Below are positions 20,327 through 29,712 of a DNA stretch of 64,000 nucleotides, piece after piece. Every line of letters starts with the position of its first letter. Position 1 is the first letter of the stretch. The translations under genes were made by a program, and so were the position numbers. Location of the stretch: contig NZ_BBJX01000004.1 of assembly GCF_000739995.1 (NCBI RefSeq), forward strand, positions 248,001-312,000, given 5' to 3'. Below the pieces are notes generated by a model. The model was not told the origin of the DNA, did not search any database, and was given only the letters and a program-made list of their open reading frames with translations. The DNA is from Comamonas granuli NBRC 101663 (lineage in GTDB: Bacteria; Pseudomonadota; Gammaproteobacteria; Burkholderiales; Burkholderiaceae_C).

Positions 20327-22192
20327 ATGACGACCTCCCTCCGCTCCACCCTCGATTTCCTGCTCTACGACTGGCTCCAGGCCGAGTCGCTCACCGCGCG
20401 CGCGCGCTTTGCCGACCATTCGCGCGAGACCTTCGATGCCGTGATGGACACCTGCGAGCGCATCGCGCGCGAGAAGTACGCGCCCTTCAACCGCACGGTG
20501 GACGTGCAGGAGCCGCATTTCGACGGCGAGCAGGTCATCCTGCCGCAATGCACCTACGAGGCGCGCCAGGCCTTCGCCGACAGCGGCATGCTCAGCGCCG
20601 CGCAGGATTACGAACTGGGCGGCATGCAGTTGCCCTATGTGGTGGAGTCGGCGGCGGGCAGCTTCTTTGGCTGCGCGTCGATCAGCATCGGCTCCAACCT
20701 GCTGACCACGGGCAACGCCAACGCCATCCTGGTGCACGGCACGCCCCTGCAGCAGCAGGTGTTCGCCGCCAACGAGTTCAACGGCCGCTGGGCGGGCACC
20801 ATGTGCCTGTCGGAGCCGCAGGCGGGCTCGTCCTTGAGCGACATCACCACCCGCGCCGTACCTGACGAGGCCCCTTCGGAAGCCGCCGATGGCTCGGTGC
20901 CTTGGGAGCAAGACCCGCTGGGCCCGCGCTACCGCCTGCGCGGCAACAAGATGTGGATCAGCTCGGGCGACCATGAGCTGACCGAGAACATCGTGCACCT
21001 GGTGCTGGCCAAGATCCCGGGGCCGGACGGCAAGCTGGTGCCGGGCGTGAAGGGTATCTCGCTGTTCATCGTGCCCAAGAAGCTGGTGGACACCGAGGGC
21101 AACCTCACCGGCGAGCGCAACGACGTGGCGCTGGCCGGGCTGAACCACAAGCTGGGCTGGCGCGGCACCACCAACACGCTGCTGAACTTCGGCGAGGGCA
21201 AGTACCCGGTGCGCGGCGGCGCGGGCGCCATCGGCTACCTGGTGGGCCAGCCGGGCGAGGGCCTCAAGTGCATGTTCCACATGATGAACGAGGCACGCAT
21301 CGCCATCGGCATGGCCGCCACCATGCTGGGCCTGGCGGGCTACTACGCCAGCCTGGACTACGCCAAGACGCGCCTGCAGGGCCGCCCCGTCGGCGAGGGC
21401 GGCAAGGACGCGAGCAGCCCCCAGGTGCGCCTGATCGAGCATGCCGACGTCAAGCGCATGCTGCTGGCACAAAAGAGCTACAGCGAAGGCGCGCTGGCGC
21501 TCAACCTGTACTGCGCCAGGCTGGTGGACGAGGGCCGCACGGGTAGCCCCGAGGCCGCCGCCCAGGCCAGGCTGCTGCTGGAGGTGCTCACCCCCATCGC
21601 CAAGAGCTGGCCCAGCGAGTTCTGCCTGGAGGCCAACTCGCTGGCCATCCAGATCCATGGCGGCTACGGCTACACGCGCGACTTCCCGGTGGAGCAGTAC
21701 TGGCGCGACAACCGCCTGAACATGATCCACGAGGGCACGCACGGCATCCAGGCCGCCGACCTGCTGGGGCGCAAGGTCATCATGCAGGGCGGGGCGGGGC
21801 TGCAACTGCTGGCGCGCACCGTCGAAGCCACCATCGCCCAGGCCCGCGCGGTGCCCGCGCTGTCGGGCTATGCCGACCAGCTTGCCCAGGCCCTGCAGGA
21901 CGTGACTGCCGCCACCCAGGCCGCCTGGTCCACGGGCAAGCCCCACGAGGCCCTGGCCAACGCCGTGCCCTACATGCAGGCCTTTGGCCACATGGTGCTG
22001 GCCTGGATGTGGCTGGACGTGGCGTGCAAGGTGCTGGCCCAGGATGCTTCGCTTTCCATAGCTGCCAACGCAGGCCGGATGGGCGCTGCACGCTATTTCT
22101 TCCACTACGAGCTGCCCAGGATCGGCGCCTGGCTGGGCGTGGTTTGCACGCGCGACGCCACCTGCGCCAGCCTGGCCGAAGACGCCTTCTGA
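20327..22192 (+). CDS. Acyl-CoA dehydrogenase, long form with C-terminal domain
   Basis: A 621-residue FAD-dependent acyl-CoA dehydrogenase. It shows GTMCLSEPQAGSSLSDI (substrate/FAD site), the region of the catalytic Glu near QYWRDNRLNMIHEGT, and a C-terminal extension typical of the roughly 600-residue class seen in beta- and gammaproteobacteria. It should introduce the first double bond in beta-oxidation. An in-frame ATG 36 bases upstream (20291) is less likely. Residues of about 570-585, a variable part, coincide with a partial copy of the dispersed repeat (22045-22072). Confidence 0.93.
   Translation: MTTSLRSTLDFLLYDWLQAESLTARARFADHSRETFDAVMDTCERIAREKYAPFNRTVDVQEPHFDGEQVILPQCTYEARQAFADSGMLSAAQDYELGGMQLPYVVESAAGSFFGCASISIGSNLLTTGNANAILVHGTPLQQQVFAANEFNGRWAGTMCLSEPQAGSSLSDITTRAVPDEAPSEAADGSVPWEQDPLGPRYRLRGNKMWISSGDHELTENIVHLVLAKIPGPDGKLVPGVKGISLFIVPKKLVDTEGNLTGERNDVALAGLNHKLGWRGTTNTLLNFGEGKYPVRGGAGAIGYLVGQPGEGLKCMFHMMNEARIAIGMAATMLGLAGYYASLDYAKTRLQGRPVGEGGKDASSPQVRLIEHADVKRMLLAQKSYSEGALALNLYCARLVDEGRTGSPEAAAQARLLLEVLTPIAKSWPSEFCLEANSLAIQIHGGYGYTRDFPVEQYWRDNRLNMIHEGTHGIQAADLLGRKVIMQGGAGLQLLARTVEATIAQARAVPALSGYADQLAQALQDVTAATQAAWSTGKPHEALANAVPYMQAFGHMVLAWMWLDVACKVLAQDASLSIAANAGRMGAARYFFHYELPRIGAWLGVVCTRDATCASLAEDAF
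22045..22072 (-). repeat. Partial copy of dispersed AAGCGC/AGCTAT repeat
   Basis: Reading the minus strand, the segment contains gcgttggcagctatggaaag, matching the right half of the dispersed repeat (GCGCTGGCAGCTAT). It lies inside the acyl-CoA dehydrogenase gene. It is a weak copy without the left hairpin arm. Confidence 0.35.
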
Positions 22193-22214
22193 GGCCCCGC
22201 GCGGGCCGGGCGGT

Positions 22215-23780
22215 TCACCCCATGCGCCGGCGCAGCGCTGCGCTGGCCGCGTCCACGGCCATCGACAGCGCCAGCATCGCCAGGATGACCGTGCCCGCCT
22301 GGGCGTGGTGGAACAGCGACAGCTCCACATACAAGAGCTGCCCCAGCCCGCCCGCGCCCACAAAGCCGAGGATGGCCGCCATGCGGATGTTCATTTCCCA
22401 GCGGTACAGCGTGTAGGCCAGCAGTTGCGGCGCGGCGCCGGGCAGCGTGCCGTACAGGAAGGCCATGGCGCCGCCGCTGCCCGCCTGGCGCAGCGCGCGC
22501 GCGGCCGTGGGCGGGGTGTTCTGCAGCGCCTCGGCGTACAGCCGCCCCAGCACGCCCGTGGTGTGCAGGGCCAGGGCCAGGGCGCCGGCAAACGGCCCCA
22601 GGCCCACGGCCAGGGCGGTGAGCGTGGCCCATACCAGCTCGGGCACGGAGCGCAGCAGGTTCAGCAGCAGGTTCCAGGGCGCGCGCCCGCGCGGCAGGGC
22701 CAGCAGCAGCGCCAGCAGCGCGGCCAGCAGCGTGCCCACGATGGAGATGGCCAGTGTCTCCCACACGCCGCGCGCCACCTGCCGCAGCCATGGCTGCGCC
22801 AGCTCGGGCGGGAAGAAGCCGCCGGCAAACTCGGCCATGCTGCGCGCCGCCTCGGCGGTGAAGAGCGCGGGCAGGTCCATGTCCAGCAGCCACAGGCTAG
22901 CCGCCAGGGCGGCCAGCACGGCCAGGGTCAGGGTGCCGCTGCGCCAGCCCAGCGGTGCGGCGCGTGCGGCCGGGGGCGCGTCCAGCGCGCGGCGCAGCCC
23001 GCCCGACAGGGCATCGGCCGCCAGCACCAGCAGCATGAAGGTCCCGAGGATGGTGCTGGCCTCGCCGCCGTTGAGCATCTTCATGGCCTGGTCCATGAGC
23101 TGGCCCAGCCCGCCCGCGCCCACGAAGCCCATCACCACCGAGGCGCGCACCGCGCATTCCCAGCGGTACACGGTGTAGGAGCTGAGCTCGCGCGCCGCCT
23201 GCGGCAGCAGGCCGTAGAGCAGGGCGACGGGCCGGCGCGCGCCGCTGCGCACCAGCGCCTGGGCGGGCGCGGCGGGCACGGATTCGAGGATCTCGGCATA
23301 CACCTTGCCCAGCATGCCGCCGTAGGCCAGCCCGAGCGCCAGCACGCCCGCCGCTGGCCCCAGGCCGAACACGCGCACGAACACCAGCGCCCACACCAGC
23401 TCCGGGATGCCGCGCAACACCGTGAGCAGGCCGCGCGCCACCGGGTTCCACCGGGGGCGCTCACGCGCGGCGTTGCTGGCCCCATAGGCCAGCGGCGCGG
23501 CCAGCACGAAGGCCAGGGCCAGCCCCGCGGTGGCAATGGCCAGCGTCTCCAGCGTGGCGCGCGCCAGCAGGGCCAGGAAGTCGGCGCCCGTTTCGGGCGG
23601 CAGGAACTGGCGCAGAAAACCGCCCAGCACGCGCAGGTTCTCGGGCGCCAGCAGCGCGGCCAGGTCAAAGCCCGCCGCCTGCAGCAGGGGCCACAGCAGC
23701 ACGGCGGCCAGCAGTGCGCCGCCCAGCCGCCCGCGTGCGGCCGGGTCGCGCAGGTGCGGGGCGGGCGCGCTCAGCGGCAT
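22215..23780 (-). CDS. Fused PhnE-PhnE type ABC transporter permease
   Basis: A 521-residue permease made of two tandem PhnE-like halves (roughly 1-265 and 270-521), each with its own ATPase-contact loop (YAEILESVP and YAEALQNTP) and a closing [11 protein letters not shown] motif. PhnE permeases usually form from separate chains; here both are on one chain. The ATG at 23780 lies within the end of the upstream ATPase gene (10-base overlap). Together with the ATPase and binding protein it forms an importer for an oxyanion such as phosphonate, phosphite or possibly selenate. Confidence 0.88.
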   Translation of the reverse strand: MPLSAPAPHLRDPAARGRLGGALLAAVLLWPLLQAAGFDLAALLAPENLRVLGGFLRQFLPPETGADFLALLARATLETLAIATAGLALAFVLAAPLAYGASNAARERPRWNPVARGLLTVLRGIPELVWALVFVRVFGLGPAAGVLALGLAYGGMLGKVYAEILESVPAAPAQALVRSGARRPVALLYGLLPQAARELSSYTVYRWECAVRASVVMGFVGAGGLGQLMDQAMKMLNGGEASTILGTFMLLVLAADALSGGLRRALDAPPAARAAPLGWRSGTLTLAVLAALAASLWLLDMDLPALFTAEAARSMAEFAGGFFPPELAQPWLRQVARGVWETLAISIVGTLLAALLALLLALPRGRAPWNLLLNLLRSVPELVWATLTALAVGLGPFAGALALALHTTGVLGRLYAEALQNTPPTAARALRQAGSGGAMAFLYGTLPGAAPQLLAYTLYRWEMNIRMAAILGFVGAGGLGQLLYVELSLFHHAQAGTVILAMLALSMAVDAASAALRRRMG

Positions 23781-24592
23781 GCGGCGTAGCCGTCCGGCGG
23801 CAGGGGCTGCGGGGGCGCTCCAGCGGGAGCGGGCGCGGCGCCGTCGGGTGGGGCGTACAGCGCCTGCAGCAGCTCGGGCGTGACCGCGCCGGCCGGCAGG
23901 TCGAAGACAATGCGCCCCGCGCGCAGGCCCACCACGCGCGCAAAGCAGGCCAGCGCCAGGTCCACCGCGTGCAGGCTGGCGACCAGCGTGGCGCCGCGCG
24001 CGGCGGCGTCCTGCACCAGCAGTTGCACGGTGGCCAGGGCCAGCGTGGGGTCGAGGGCGGAGACGGGTTCGTCGGCCAGCAGCAGCTCCGGCTGCTGGTA
24101 GAGCACGCGGGCAATGCCCACGCGCTGCAGTTGCCCGCCCGAGAGCTGGTCGCAGCGCGCGAACAGCTTGTCCTGCAATTGCACGCGCTGCAGTGCGGCG
24201 TGCGCGCCGGGCAGGTCGGCCGGGTACAGCAGCGAGGCCAGCGCCTTCCATGCGGGCCATTGGCCCAGGCGCCCGGCCAGCACGGCGGTCACCACGCGCT
24301 GGCGCGGCGGCAGGGGCGGGGCCTGGTGCACGGTGCCGATGCGCGCGCGCAGCGCCCGCGGCGGGGGCCAGGGGGCGCCCGGTGCCGGGCCCAGGGGGCT
24401 GCCCAGCACGCGCACACGGCCGCTGCTGGCGCCCAGGGCCGTGCCCAGGATGTTCAGCAGCGTGGTCTTGCCGGCGCCCGAGGGGCCGATCAGCGCCACA
24501 TGCTCGCCCTGGCGTGCGGCCAGGGTGATGCCGTGCAGCGCCGCAGGGCCGCCGGGGTGGCACAGGCCCACGCCGTCCAGCTCGAAGCTCAT
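23771..24592 (-). CDS. PhnC-like ABC transporter ATP-binding protein
   Basis: A 273-residue ATPase. Walker A is GPSGAGKTT, the signature is LSGGQLQRV, Walker B is [13 protein letters not shown], and the switch His lies in SLHAVDLAL. It is closest to the PhnC group of phosphonate importers. The Pro/Ala-rich C-terminal tail of about 35 residues is unusual. It overlaps the fused permease by 10 bases and follows the binding-protein gene after a 73-bp gap occupied by a dispersed repeat. Confidence 0.9.
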   Translation of the reverse strand: MSFELDGVGLCHPGGPAALHGITLAARQGEHVALIGPSGAGKTTLLNILGTALGASSGRVRVLGSPLGPAPGAPWPPPRALRARIGTVHQAPPLPPRQRVVTAVLAGRLGQWPAWKALASLLYPADLPGAHAALQRVQLQDKLFARCDQLSGGQLQRVGIARVLYQQPELLLADEPVSALDPTLALATVQLLVQDAAARGATLVASLHAVDLALACFARVVGLRAGRIVFDLPAGAVTPELLQALYAPPDGAAPAPAGAPPQPLPPDGYAACR

Positions 24593-24600
24593 GGGTGCTC

Positions 24601-24660
24601 TTGTTTCAATAGCTGCTGGCGCTTGCCCTGTAAGCGCCAGAGGCCGATTTGGCTACAAAT
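24601..24660 (-). repeat. Dispersed AAGCGC/AGCTAT repeat, full copy
   Basis: On the minus strand the copy runs from ATTTGTAGCCAAATCGGCC to CAGCAGCTATTGAAACAA. It contains a hairpin with arms TGGCGCTT and AAGCGCCA (7-base loop). It fills almost the whole gap between the binding-protein and ATPase genes, without an obvious T-run after the stem. Confidence 0.8.
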
Positions 24661-24665
24661 GGGGC

Positions 24666-25556
24666 TTACTTGAGCAGGCCGGCGGCCTTGGCCGCGTCCT
24701 CGATACCGTCGTAGTTGCGCGGCTCGGTGGCGATGAAGCGCGTGGCGCGCTGCAGCTCCAGGATGGCCTGGTGCCCGGGCTTGGCCGGGTCCAGCGCCAG
24801 GAAGGCGGCCTTGATCTTCTGCACCACGGCGGGGTCGAGGTCGCCGCGCACCGTCCAGTTGTAGTCGTAGTAGGGCGGGGTGGTGGCGAACACGCGCACC
24901 TTCGCCGGGTCCACCTTCTTCGCCTCGACCAGCTTGTCCCAGACGGAGGCGTTGAGCACGCCGGCCTGCGCCTTGCCCGCAGCCACGAAGGCCACGGTGG
25001 CGTCGTGCGCGCCGGAGTAGGCCACGGTCTTGAAGTCGCGCTCGGGCTGGAGGCCCGCCTGCTGCAGGTAGTAGCGCGGCATCAGGCTGCCCGAGGTGGA
25101 CGAGGGCGCGCCGAAGGCGAAGGTCTTGCCCTTGAGGTCGGCCAGGCCCTGGATGGCGGGGTCGGCGGTGATGAAGCGCGAGGTAAAGCGCGCGTCCTCC
25201 TCGCGCTGTACCAGCGGGATGGCCGTGCCGCCCGTGCGGATGCGCGCCTGCACATAGGTGAAGCCGCCCAGCCAGGCCAGGTCCAGCTTGCGCGTGGCCA
25301 GCGACTCGACCACGGCGGCGTAGTCCGATACGGGGGTGAACACCACCTTCAGGCCCGTGGCCTGCGACAGGTATTCGCCCAGGGGCTTGAACTTGCGCTG
25401 CAGCTCGGTGGGCGCCTCGTCCGGGATGGCGGAGACGCGCAGCACCTGCGGCTCGGCCGCCAGGGCCATGGAGGAAAGAAGGGGGGTGAAGGCAGCGGCA
25501 GCGGCAAGGCCCAAACCGCGCAGCGCCGCGCGGCGTGCAGTCCTGGAAGCAATCAT
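24666..25556 (-). CDS. PhnD-like substrate-binding protein (phosphonate/phosphite or selenate type)
   Basis: A 296-residue periplasmic binding protein. The N-terminus (MIASRTARRAALRG followed by a hydrophobic run to ALAAEP) looks like a Tat-type signal. The mature part has LRVSAIPDEAPTE, the FGAPSSTSG ligand loop and PPYYDYNWTVRGDLD. These features belong to the PhnD superfamily; from memory they resemble the branch annotated as putative selenate binding proteins more than classical PhnD. No phosphonate-breakdown or selenium genes lie in the window to settle this. Confidence 0.85.
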   Translation of the reverse strand: MIASRTARRAALRGLGLAAAAAFTPLLSSMALAAEPQVLRVSAIPDEAPTELQRKFKPLGEYLSQATGLKVVFTPVSDYAAVVESLATRKLDLAWLGGFTYVQARIRTGGTAIPLVQREEDARFTSRFITADPAIQGLADLKGKTFAFGAPSSTSGSLMPRYYLQQAGLQPERDFKTVAYSGAHDATVAFVAAGKAQAGVLNASVWDKLVEAKKVDPAKVRVFATTPPYYDYNWTVRGDLDPAVVQKIKAAFLALDPAKPGHQAILELQRATRFIATEPRNYDGIEDAAKAAGLLK

Positions 25557-25722
25557 GGTGGTGGGCAAGGGGTAGGTGGAATGGGCGCCGGGCCCGGAGC
25601 GGGCGGCGCGCACGGGTTTTCATTGTGGCGCAAGGCGGCCCCAGCCGCCTGCGCCCGCGGTGGCGCCAGGCGCCCGGCGGGCGTCAGGGTGCGTCGCCCG
25701 GCCAGGGGGCGTCGCCGTAGAG

Positions 25723-26151
25723 CTACTCGGCGGTGATGCCCACCGCCAGCCGCTCGAGCGGCAGCGGGGGCGGCTCCAGCGGCAGGCGCAGGCGCTGGTA
25801 GGCGCCTTCGCTGGACAGGCCGTAGGGTGCGGCGTCACGGTTGTCGAAGGCGTAGACCACGCGGTCGGCGCCGGCCATGACCAGCGCTGCCAGGCACATG
25901 GGGCAGGGGTGGCCGCTGGCGTAGACGGTGCAGCCCGCCAGGCTGGGGTGGGCCTGCTGGCGCGTGCCGGCGCGCAGCGCCTGCATCTCGGCATGGGTGC
26001 TGGGGTCGTGGCTGTGCACGATGTCGTTCACGCCGGTGGCGATCACCTCGCCACCGCGTGCCAGCACGGCGCCGAAGGGGCGGCCGCCGCGGCGGCGGTT
26101 GTCGTGGGCCAGTTGCACGGCCTGGCGCAGCAGGGCGGTATCGGTGGGCAT
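25723..26151 (-). CDS. Nucleoside/guanine deaminase (CDA fold)
   Basis: A 142-residue zinc-dependent deaminase. The zinc site and catalytic Glu are visible in THAEMQAL, and the second half of the site in GHPCPMCLAAL. Bacterial relatives include guanine deaminase, tRNA adenosine deaminase and cytosine deaminase; the C-terminal segment after FDNRDAAPYG favours a guanine-deaminase-like or unassigned nucleoside deaminase. ATG at 26151 follows a good ribosome site (aggag). The 166 bp after it hold no feature I recognise. Confidence 0.85.
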   Translation of the reverse strand: MPTDTALLRQAVQLAHDNRRRGGRPFGAVLARGGEVIATGVNDIVHSHDPSTHAEMQALRAGTRQQAHPSLAGCTVYASGHPCPMCLAALVMAGADRVVYAFDNRDAAPYGLSSEGAYQRLRLPLEPPPLPLERLAVGITAE

Positions 26152-26368
26152 GGAGGACTCCTGAAACATGAGCTTGGTGCGCGGGTCTGGTGCGCTGGGG
26201 CGCCCGATTTTCTGTGCAATGCAATGACCTTGCTGGCGAATCGCGCATGTGACACACAGGCGGGCGCCGCCTCGCCACAATAGCTGGTCACCATCCTGCC
26301 GCTTTCTGCCGCCAGCACGCCTGCGGTGCAAGGGCAGGCCCCGCCACAGAATATTGGGAGAGCACCTC

Positions 26369-27160
26369 ATGACACGCACCGTCCAGCAACTTTTCGACCT
26401 TTCGGGCAAGACCGCCCTCGTCACCGGCGGCTCGCGCGGCCTGGGCCTGCAGATGGCCCATGCGCTGGGCGAGGCCGGCGCGCGCATCATGCTCAGCTCG
26501 CGCAAGGCCGGCGACCTGGAGGAGGCCGCCGCCGAACTGCAGGCCGCCGGCATCGACGCGCGCTGGATCGCCGCCGACTGCGCCCAGGAGGCCGACATCG
26601 AGCGCCTGGCGCGCGAGACCATGGAGCGCATGGGCGACATCGACATCCTGGTGAACAACGCCGGCGCCACCTGGGGCGCGCCGGCCGAGGACCACCCCCT
26701 GGCCGCCTGGGACAAGGTCATGAACCTCAACGTGCGCGGCTACTTCCTGCTGAGCCAGTACGTGGCCAAGCACAGCATGATCGGGCGCAAGAGCGGGCGC
26801 ATCATCAATATCGCGTCCATCGCGGGCCTGGGCGGCAACCCGGTGGGCATGAAGACCATTGCCTACAACACCTCCAAGGGCGCAGTCCTCAACTTCACGC
26901 GCGCGCTGGCCGGGGAGTGGGGCGAGCACGGCATCACCGTCAACGCCATCTGCCCCGGGTTTTTCAAGACCAAGATGGCCACCGTGCTCATTGAATCGCT
27001 GGGGGAGGACGCCATGAAGGCCCATGCCCCGCTGCGCCGCCTGGGCGACGACGAAGACCTCAAGGGCATCACCCTGCTGTACGCCAGCGATGCGGGCAAG
27101 CACATCACCGGCCAGTGGATGGCGGTCGACGGCGGCGTCAGCGCCCTGGTCGGGGGCTGA
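26369..27160 (+). CDS. SDR family oxidoreductase
   Basis: A 263-residue classical short-chain dehydrogenase. The NAD(P) loop is TGGSRGLG, the NNAG motif is present, and the active-site Tyr and Lys lie in YNTSKGA. It resembles gluconate-5-dehydrogenase/3-oxoacyl-ACP reductase-like enzymes, but the substrate cannot be assigned. ATG follows gggag. It begins a rightward set of five genes ending at 30611, with the thioesterase gene starting 4 bases after its stop. Confidence 0.92.
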   Translation: MTRTVQQLFDLSGKTALVTGGSRGLGLQMAHALGEAGARIMLSSRKAGDLEEAAAELQAAGIDARWIAADCAQEADIERLARETMERMGDIDILVNNAGATWGAPAEDHPLAAWDKVMNLNVRGYFLLSQYVAKHSMIGRKSGRIINIASIAGLGGNPVGMKTIAYNTSKGAVLNFTRALAGEWGEHGITVNAICPGFFKTKMATVLIESLGEDAMKAHAPLRRLGDDEDLKGITLLYASDAGKHITGQWMAVDGGVSALVGG

Positions 27161-27164
27161 GGCC

Positions 27165-27605
27165 ATGGCCCAGGGCAATGGCTTTGGCGTGCACATCCCG
27201 TTCGTGGAGCACCTGGGCTTTGCCCTGCACCGCATGGAGGGGGGGGAATCGGAGCTGCGCTATGCGGCGCGTCCTGAGCACCACAACTCGTTCGACGTGA
27301 CCCACGGCGGCGCCCTGATGACGCTGCTGGACGTGGCCATGGCCACCGCCGCGCGCAGCCAGACGCCCGAGATGGGCGTGGTCACCATCGAGATGAAGAC
27401 CAGCTTCATGCAGCCCGCGCGCGGGCCGCTGGTGGCCCATGGCAAGCTTCTGCAGCGCACCGCCACCCTGGCCTTCACCGAGGCGCGGGTGCTCGATGCC
27501 CAGGGCAAGCTCTGCTGCCACGCCACGGGCACCTTCAAGTACGTGCGCCGCCTGCCGGTGGACGGGCGCCAGGTGCACGCGCTGCAGTCCGTGCCCACGG
27601 ACTGA
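27165..27605 (+). CDS. PaaI-family hotdog thioesterase
   Basis: A 146-residue hotdog-fold thioesterase. The catalytic-type segment HNSFDVTHGGALMTLLDVAMA matches the PaaI group, which hydrolyses acyl- or aryl-CoA esters. It starts 4 bases after the SDR gene and is likely cotranscribed with it. A copy of the dispersed repeat follows. Confidence 0.88.
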   Translation: MAQGNGFGVHIPFVEHLGFALHRMEGGESELRYAARPEHHNSFDVTHGGALMTLLDVAMATAARSQTPEMGVVTIEMKTSFMQPARGPLVAHGKLLQRTATLAFTEARVLDAQGKLCCHATGTFKYVRRLPVDGRQVHALQSVPTD

Positions 27606-27617
27606 GAGAATTTTTCC

Positions 27618-27677
27618 ATCAAATCCGGCTCTAACGTCCTGTTAGCAAGCGCTAGCAGCTATCAATTTAGTAGCAAA
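27618..27677 (+). repeat. Dispersed AAGCGC/AGCTAT repeat, full copy
   Basis: The copy runs from ATCAAATCCGGCTCTAACG to CAGCTATCAATTTAGTAGCA. The right core AAGCGCTAGCAGCTATCAA is intact; the left arm is diverged (CTAACGTCC). It fills the gap before the reductase gene, and its 3-prime A-run merges into that gene's ribosome site (aaaaggag). Confidence 0.8.
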
Positions 27678-27688
27678 AGGAGCTTTCC

Positions 27689-28705
27689 ATGCCACGCAAC
27701 CAGCAAATCCTGCTCGACAACCGCCCGCAGGGCGAAGCCACGGCGGAGAACTTCCGCCTCGTCGCCACCGACACCCCCGCCCTGCAGGACGGCCAGGTGC
27801 TGGTGCGCCACCACTACCTGAGCCTGGACCCGTACATGCGCGGGCGCATGAACGACAGCAAGAGCTACGCCGCCTCCCAGCCCCTGGGCGAGGTGATGAT
27901 CGGCGGCACCGCGGGCGAGGTGGTGGAGAGCCGCCACCCCAAGTACGCCGTGGGCGACAAGGTGGTGGGCATGGGCGGCTGGCAGGAGTACAGCGTGGTC
28001 GACGGCAACGCGCCCGGCATGCTGCGCAAGGTCGATACCACGCACGTGCCGCTGTCGCACTACCTGGGCGCCGTGGGCATGCCCGGCGTGACGGCCTGGT
28101 ACGGCCTGGTGAAGATCATTGCCCCCAAGGCGGGCGAGACCCTGGTGGTGAGCGCCGCCACGGGCGCCGTGGGCAGCGCCTTCGCGGCCCTGGCCAAGGC
28201 GCGCGGCTGCCGCGTGGTGGGCATTGCCGGCGGCCCGGACAAATGCCGCTACGCCACCGAGGAGCTGGGCTTTGACGCCTGCATAGACCACCGCGCGCAT
28301 GGCGACGTCAAGAGCATGTCACGCGCGCTCAAGGAGGCCTGCCCGAACGGCATCGACGGCTTCTTCGAGAACGTGGGCGGCTACATCCTGGACGCCGTGC
28401 TGCTGCGCGCCAACGCCTTCGCGCGCGTGGCCGTGTGCGGCATGATCGCGGGCTACGACGGCCAGCCCCTGCCGCTGCAGAATCCGGCGCTCATCCTCAT
28501 CAACCGCATGAAGGTCGAGGGCTTCATCGTCAGCGAGCACATGGAAGTGTGGCCCGAGGCGCTCAAGGAGCTGGGCACGCTGGTGGCCACCGGCAAGCTG
28601 CGCCCGCGCGAGAGCGTCGCCCAGGGCCTGGCCGCGGCGCCCGAGGCCTTCCTGGGCATGCTCAAGGGCAAGAACTTCGGCAAGCAGCTCGTCAAGCTGG
28701 TATGA
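27689..28705 (+). CDS. NADP-dependent MDR oxidoreductase (CurA/LTB4DH-like)
   Basis: A 338-residue zinc-independent medium-chain reductase, similar to CurA and leukotriene B4 dehydrogenases, which reduce alkenals and alkenones with NADPH. SLDPYMRGRM near the N-terminus and the nucleotide-binding SAATGAVGS are visible, and no zinc-ligand cysteine set is present. It has a strong ribosome site (aaaaggag) at the end of the repeat copy. Confidence 0.92.
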   Translation: MPRNQQILLDNRPQGEATAENFRLVATDTPALQDGQVLVRHHYLSLDPYMRGRMNDSKSYAASQPLGEVMIGGTAGEVVESRHPKYAVGDKVVGMGGWQEYSVVDGNAPGMLRKVDTTHVPLSHYLGAVGMPGVTAWYGLVKIIAPKAGETLVVSAATGAVGSAFAALAKARGCRVVGIAGGPDKCRYATEELGFDACIDHRAHGDVKSMSRALKEACPNGIDGFFENVGGYILDAVLLRANAFARVAVCGMIAGYDGQPLPLQNPALILINRMKVEGFIVSEHMEVWPEALKELGTLVATGKLRPRESVAQGLAAAPEAFLGMLKGKNFGKQLVKLV

Positions 28706-28776
28706 AGCACCCCTGACCCACACCAGCGGCATCCCCACCATCGAAATGCTGTGGGAAGCACCTTGAGGAACATGGC

Positions 28777-29712
28777 ATGACCCATCTGATCCTGCACCAC
28801 TATCCGATGTCACCGTTCGCCGAGAAGATCCGCTGCGTGCTGGGCTTCAAGAACCTGGCCTGGAAGTCGGTCATCATCCCCAGCGTGGCGCCCAAGCCCG
28901 ACGTGGTGGCCCTCACCGGCGGCTACCGCAAGACGCCCATCCTGCAGATCGGCGCCGACATCTATTGCGACACGGCGCTGATCTGCCAGGTGCTGGAGCA
29001 CGAGCAGCCCGAGCCCGCGCTGTTCCCGCCGCACCTCCAGGGCGTCTCGCGCGTGTTCGCGCAGTGGGCCGACAGCACGCTGTTCTGGGCCGCCATGGCC
29101 TACAGCCTGCAGCCGCGCGGCGCGGCCGAGCTGTTCGCCAGCGTGCCGCCCGAGGCGGGCAAGGCCTTCGCCGAGGACCGCCGCGAGATGAGCACGGGCA
29201 TGCTGCGCCTGCGCCCGGCGGATGCCACGGCGGCCTACCGCTCCTACCTGCGGCGCATCGCCCACATGGTGGAGGAGCACGACTTCCTGTTCGGCGCCGA
29301 GCCCTGCGTGGCCGACTTCGCCGCCTACCACCCGCTGTGGTTCACGCGCACGCGCGTGCCCTCCCTGGCCGGCATCTTCGAGCCCGTGCCCGCCGTGCTG
29401 GAGTGGATGGACCGCATCGCCGCCCTGGGCCAAGGCCGCATGGAGAAGTTCAGCTCCGGCGACGCCATCGCCGTGGCCGCCAGCGCCGAGCCCGCGCCGC
29501 TGCAGGGCGAGGTGTTCCAGGACGAGCACGGCATTCCGCTGGGCAGCCCCGTTACCGTGGCGGCCGAGAGCTTTGGCCAGGAGCCCACGGCGGGTGAACT
29601 GGTGGCCGCCACGCGCACGCGCTACACGCTGCGCCGCACCGACCCGCGCGCGGGCACGGTGCATGTTCACTTCCCCCGGATTGGCTACGTATTGAGAAAG
29701 GCAGAGCAATGA
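28777..29712 (+). CDS. Glutathione S-transferase family protein
   Basis: A 311-residue protein with an N-terminal thioredoxin-like GST domain (YPMSPFAEKIRCVLGFKNL, then GGYRKTPILQIGADIYCDT) and an all-helical second domain. At 311 residues it exceeds the usual 200-230; about 70 extra residues at the C-terminus are of unknown role. It overlaps the next SDR gene by 4 bases. Detoxification of electrophiles formed or handled by the neighbouring reductases would fit the context. Confidence 0.88.
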   Translation: MTHLILHHYPMSPFAEKIRCVLGFKNLAWKSVIIPSVAPKPDVVALTGGYRKTPILQIGADIYCDTALICQVLEHEQPEPALFPPHLQGVSRVFAQWADSTLFWAAMAYSLQPRGAAELFASVPPEAGKAFAEDRREMSTGMLRLRPADATAAYRSYLRRIAHMVEEHDFLFGAEPCVADFAAYHPLWFTRTRVPSLAGIFEPVPAVLEWMDRIAALGQGRMEKFSSGDAIAVAASAEPAPLQGEVFQDEHGIPLGSPVTVAAESFGQEPTAGELVAATRTRYTLRRTDPRAGTVHVHFPRIGYVLRKAEQ

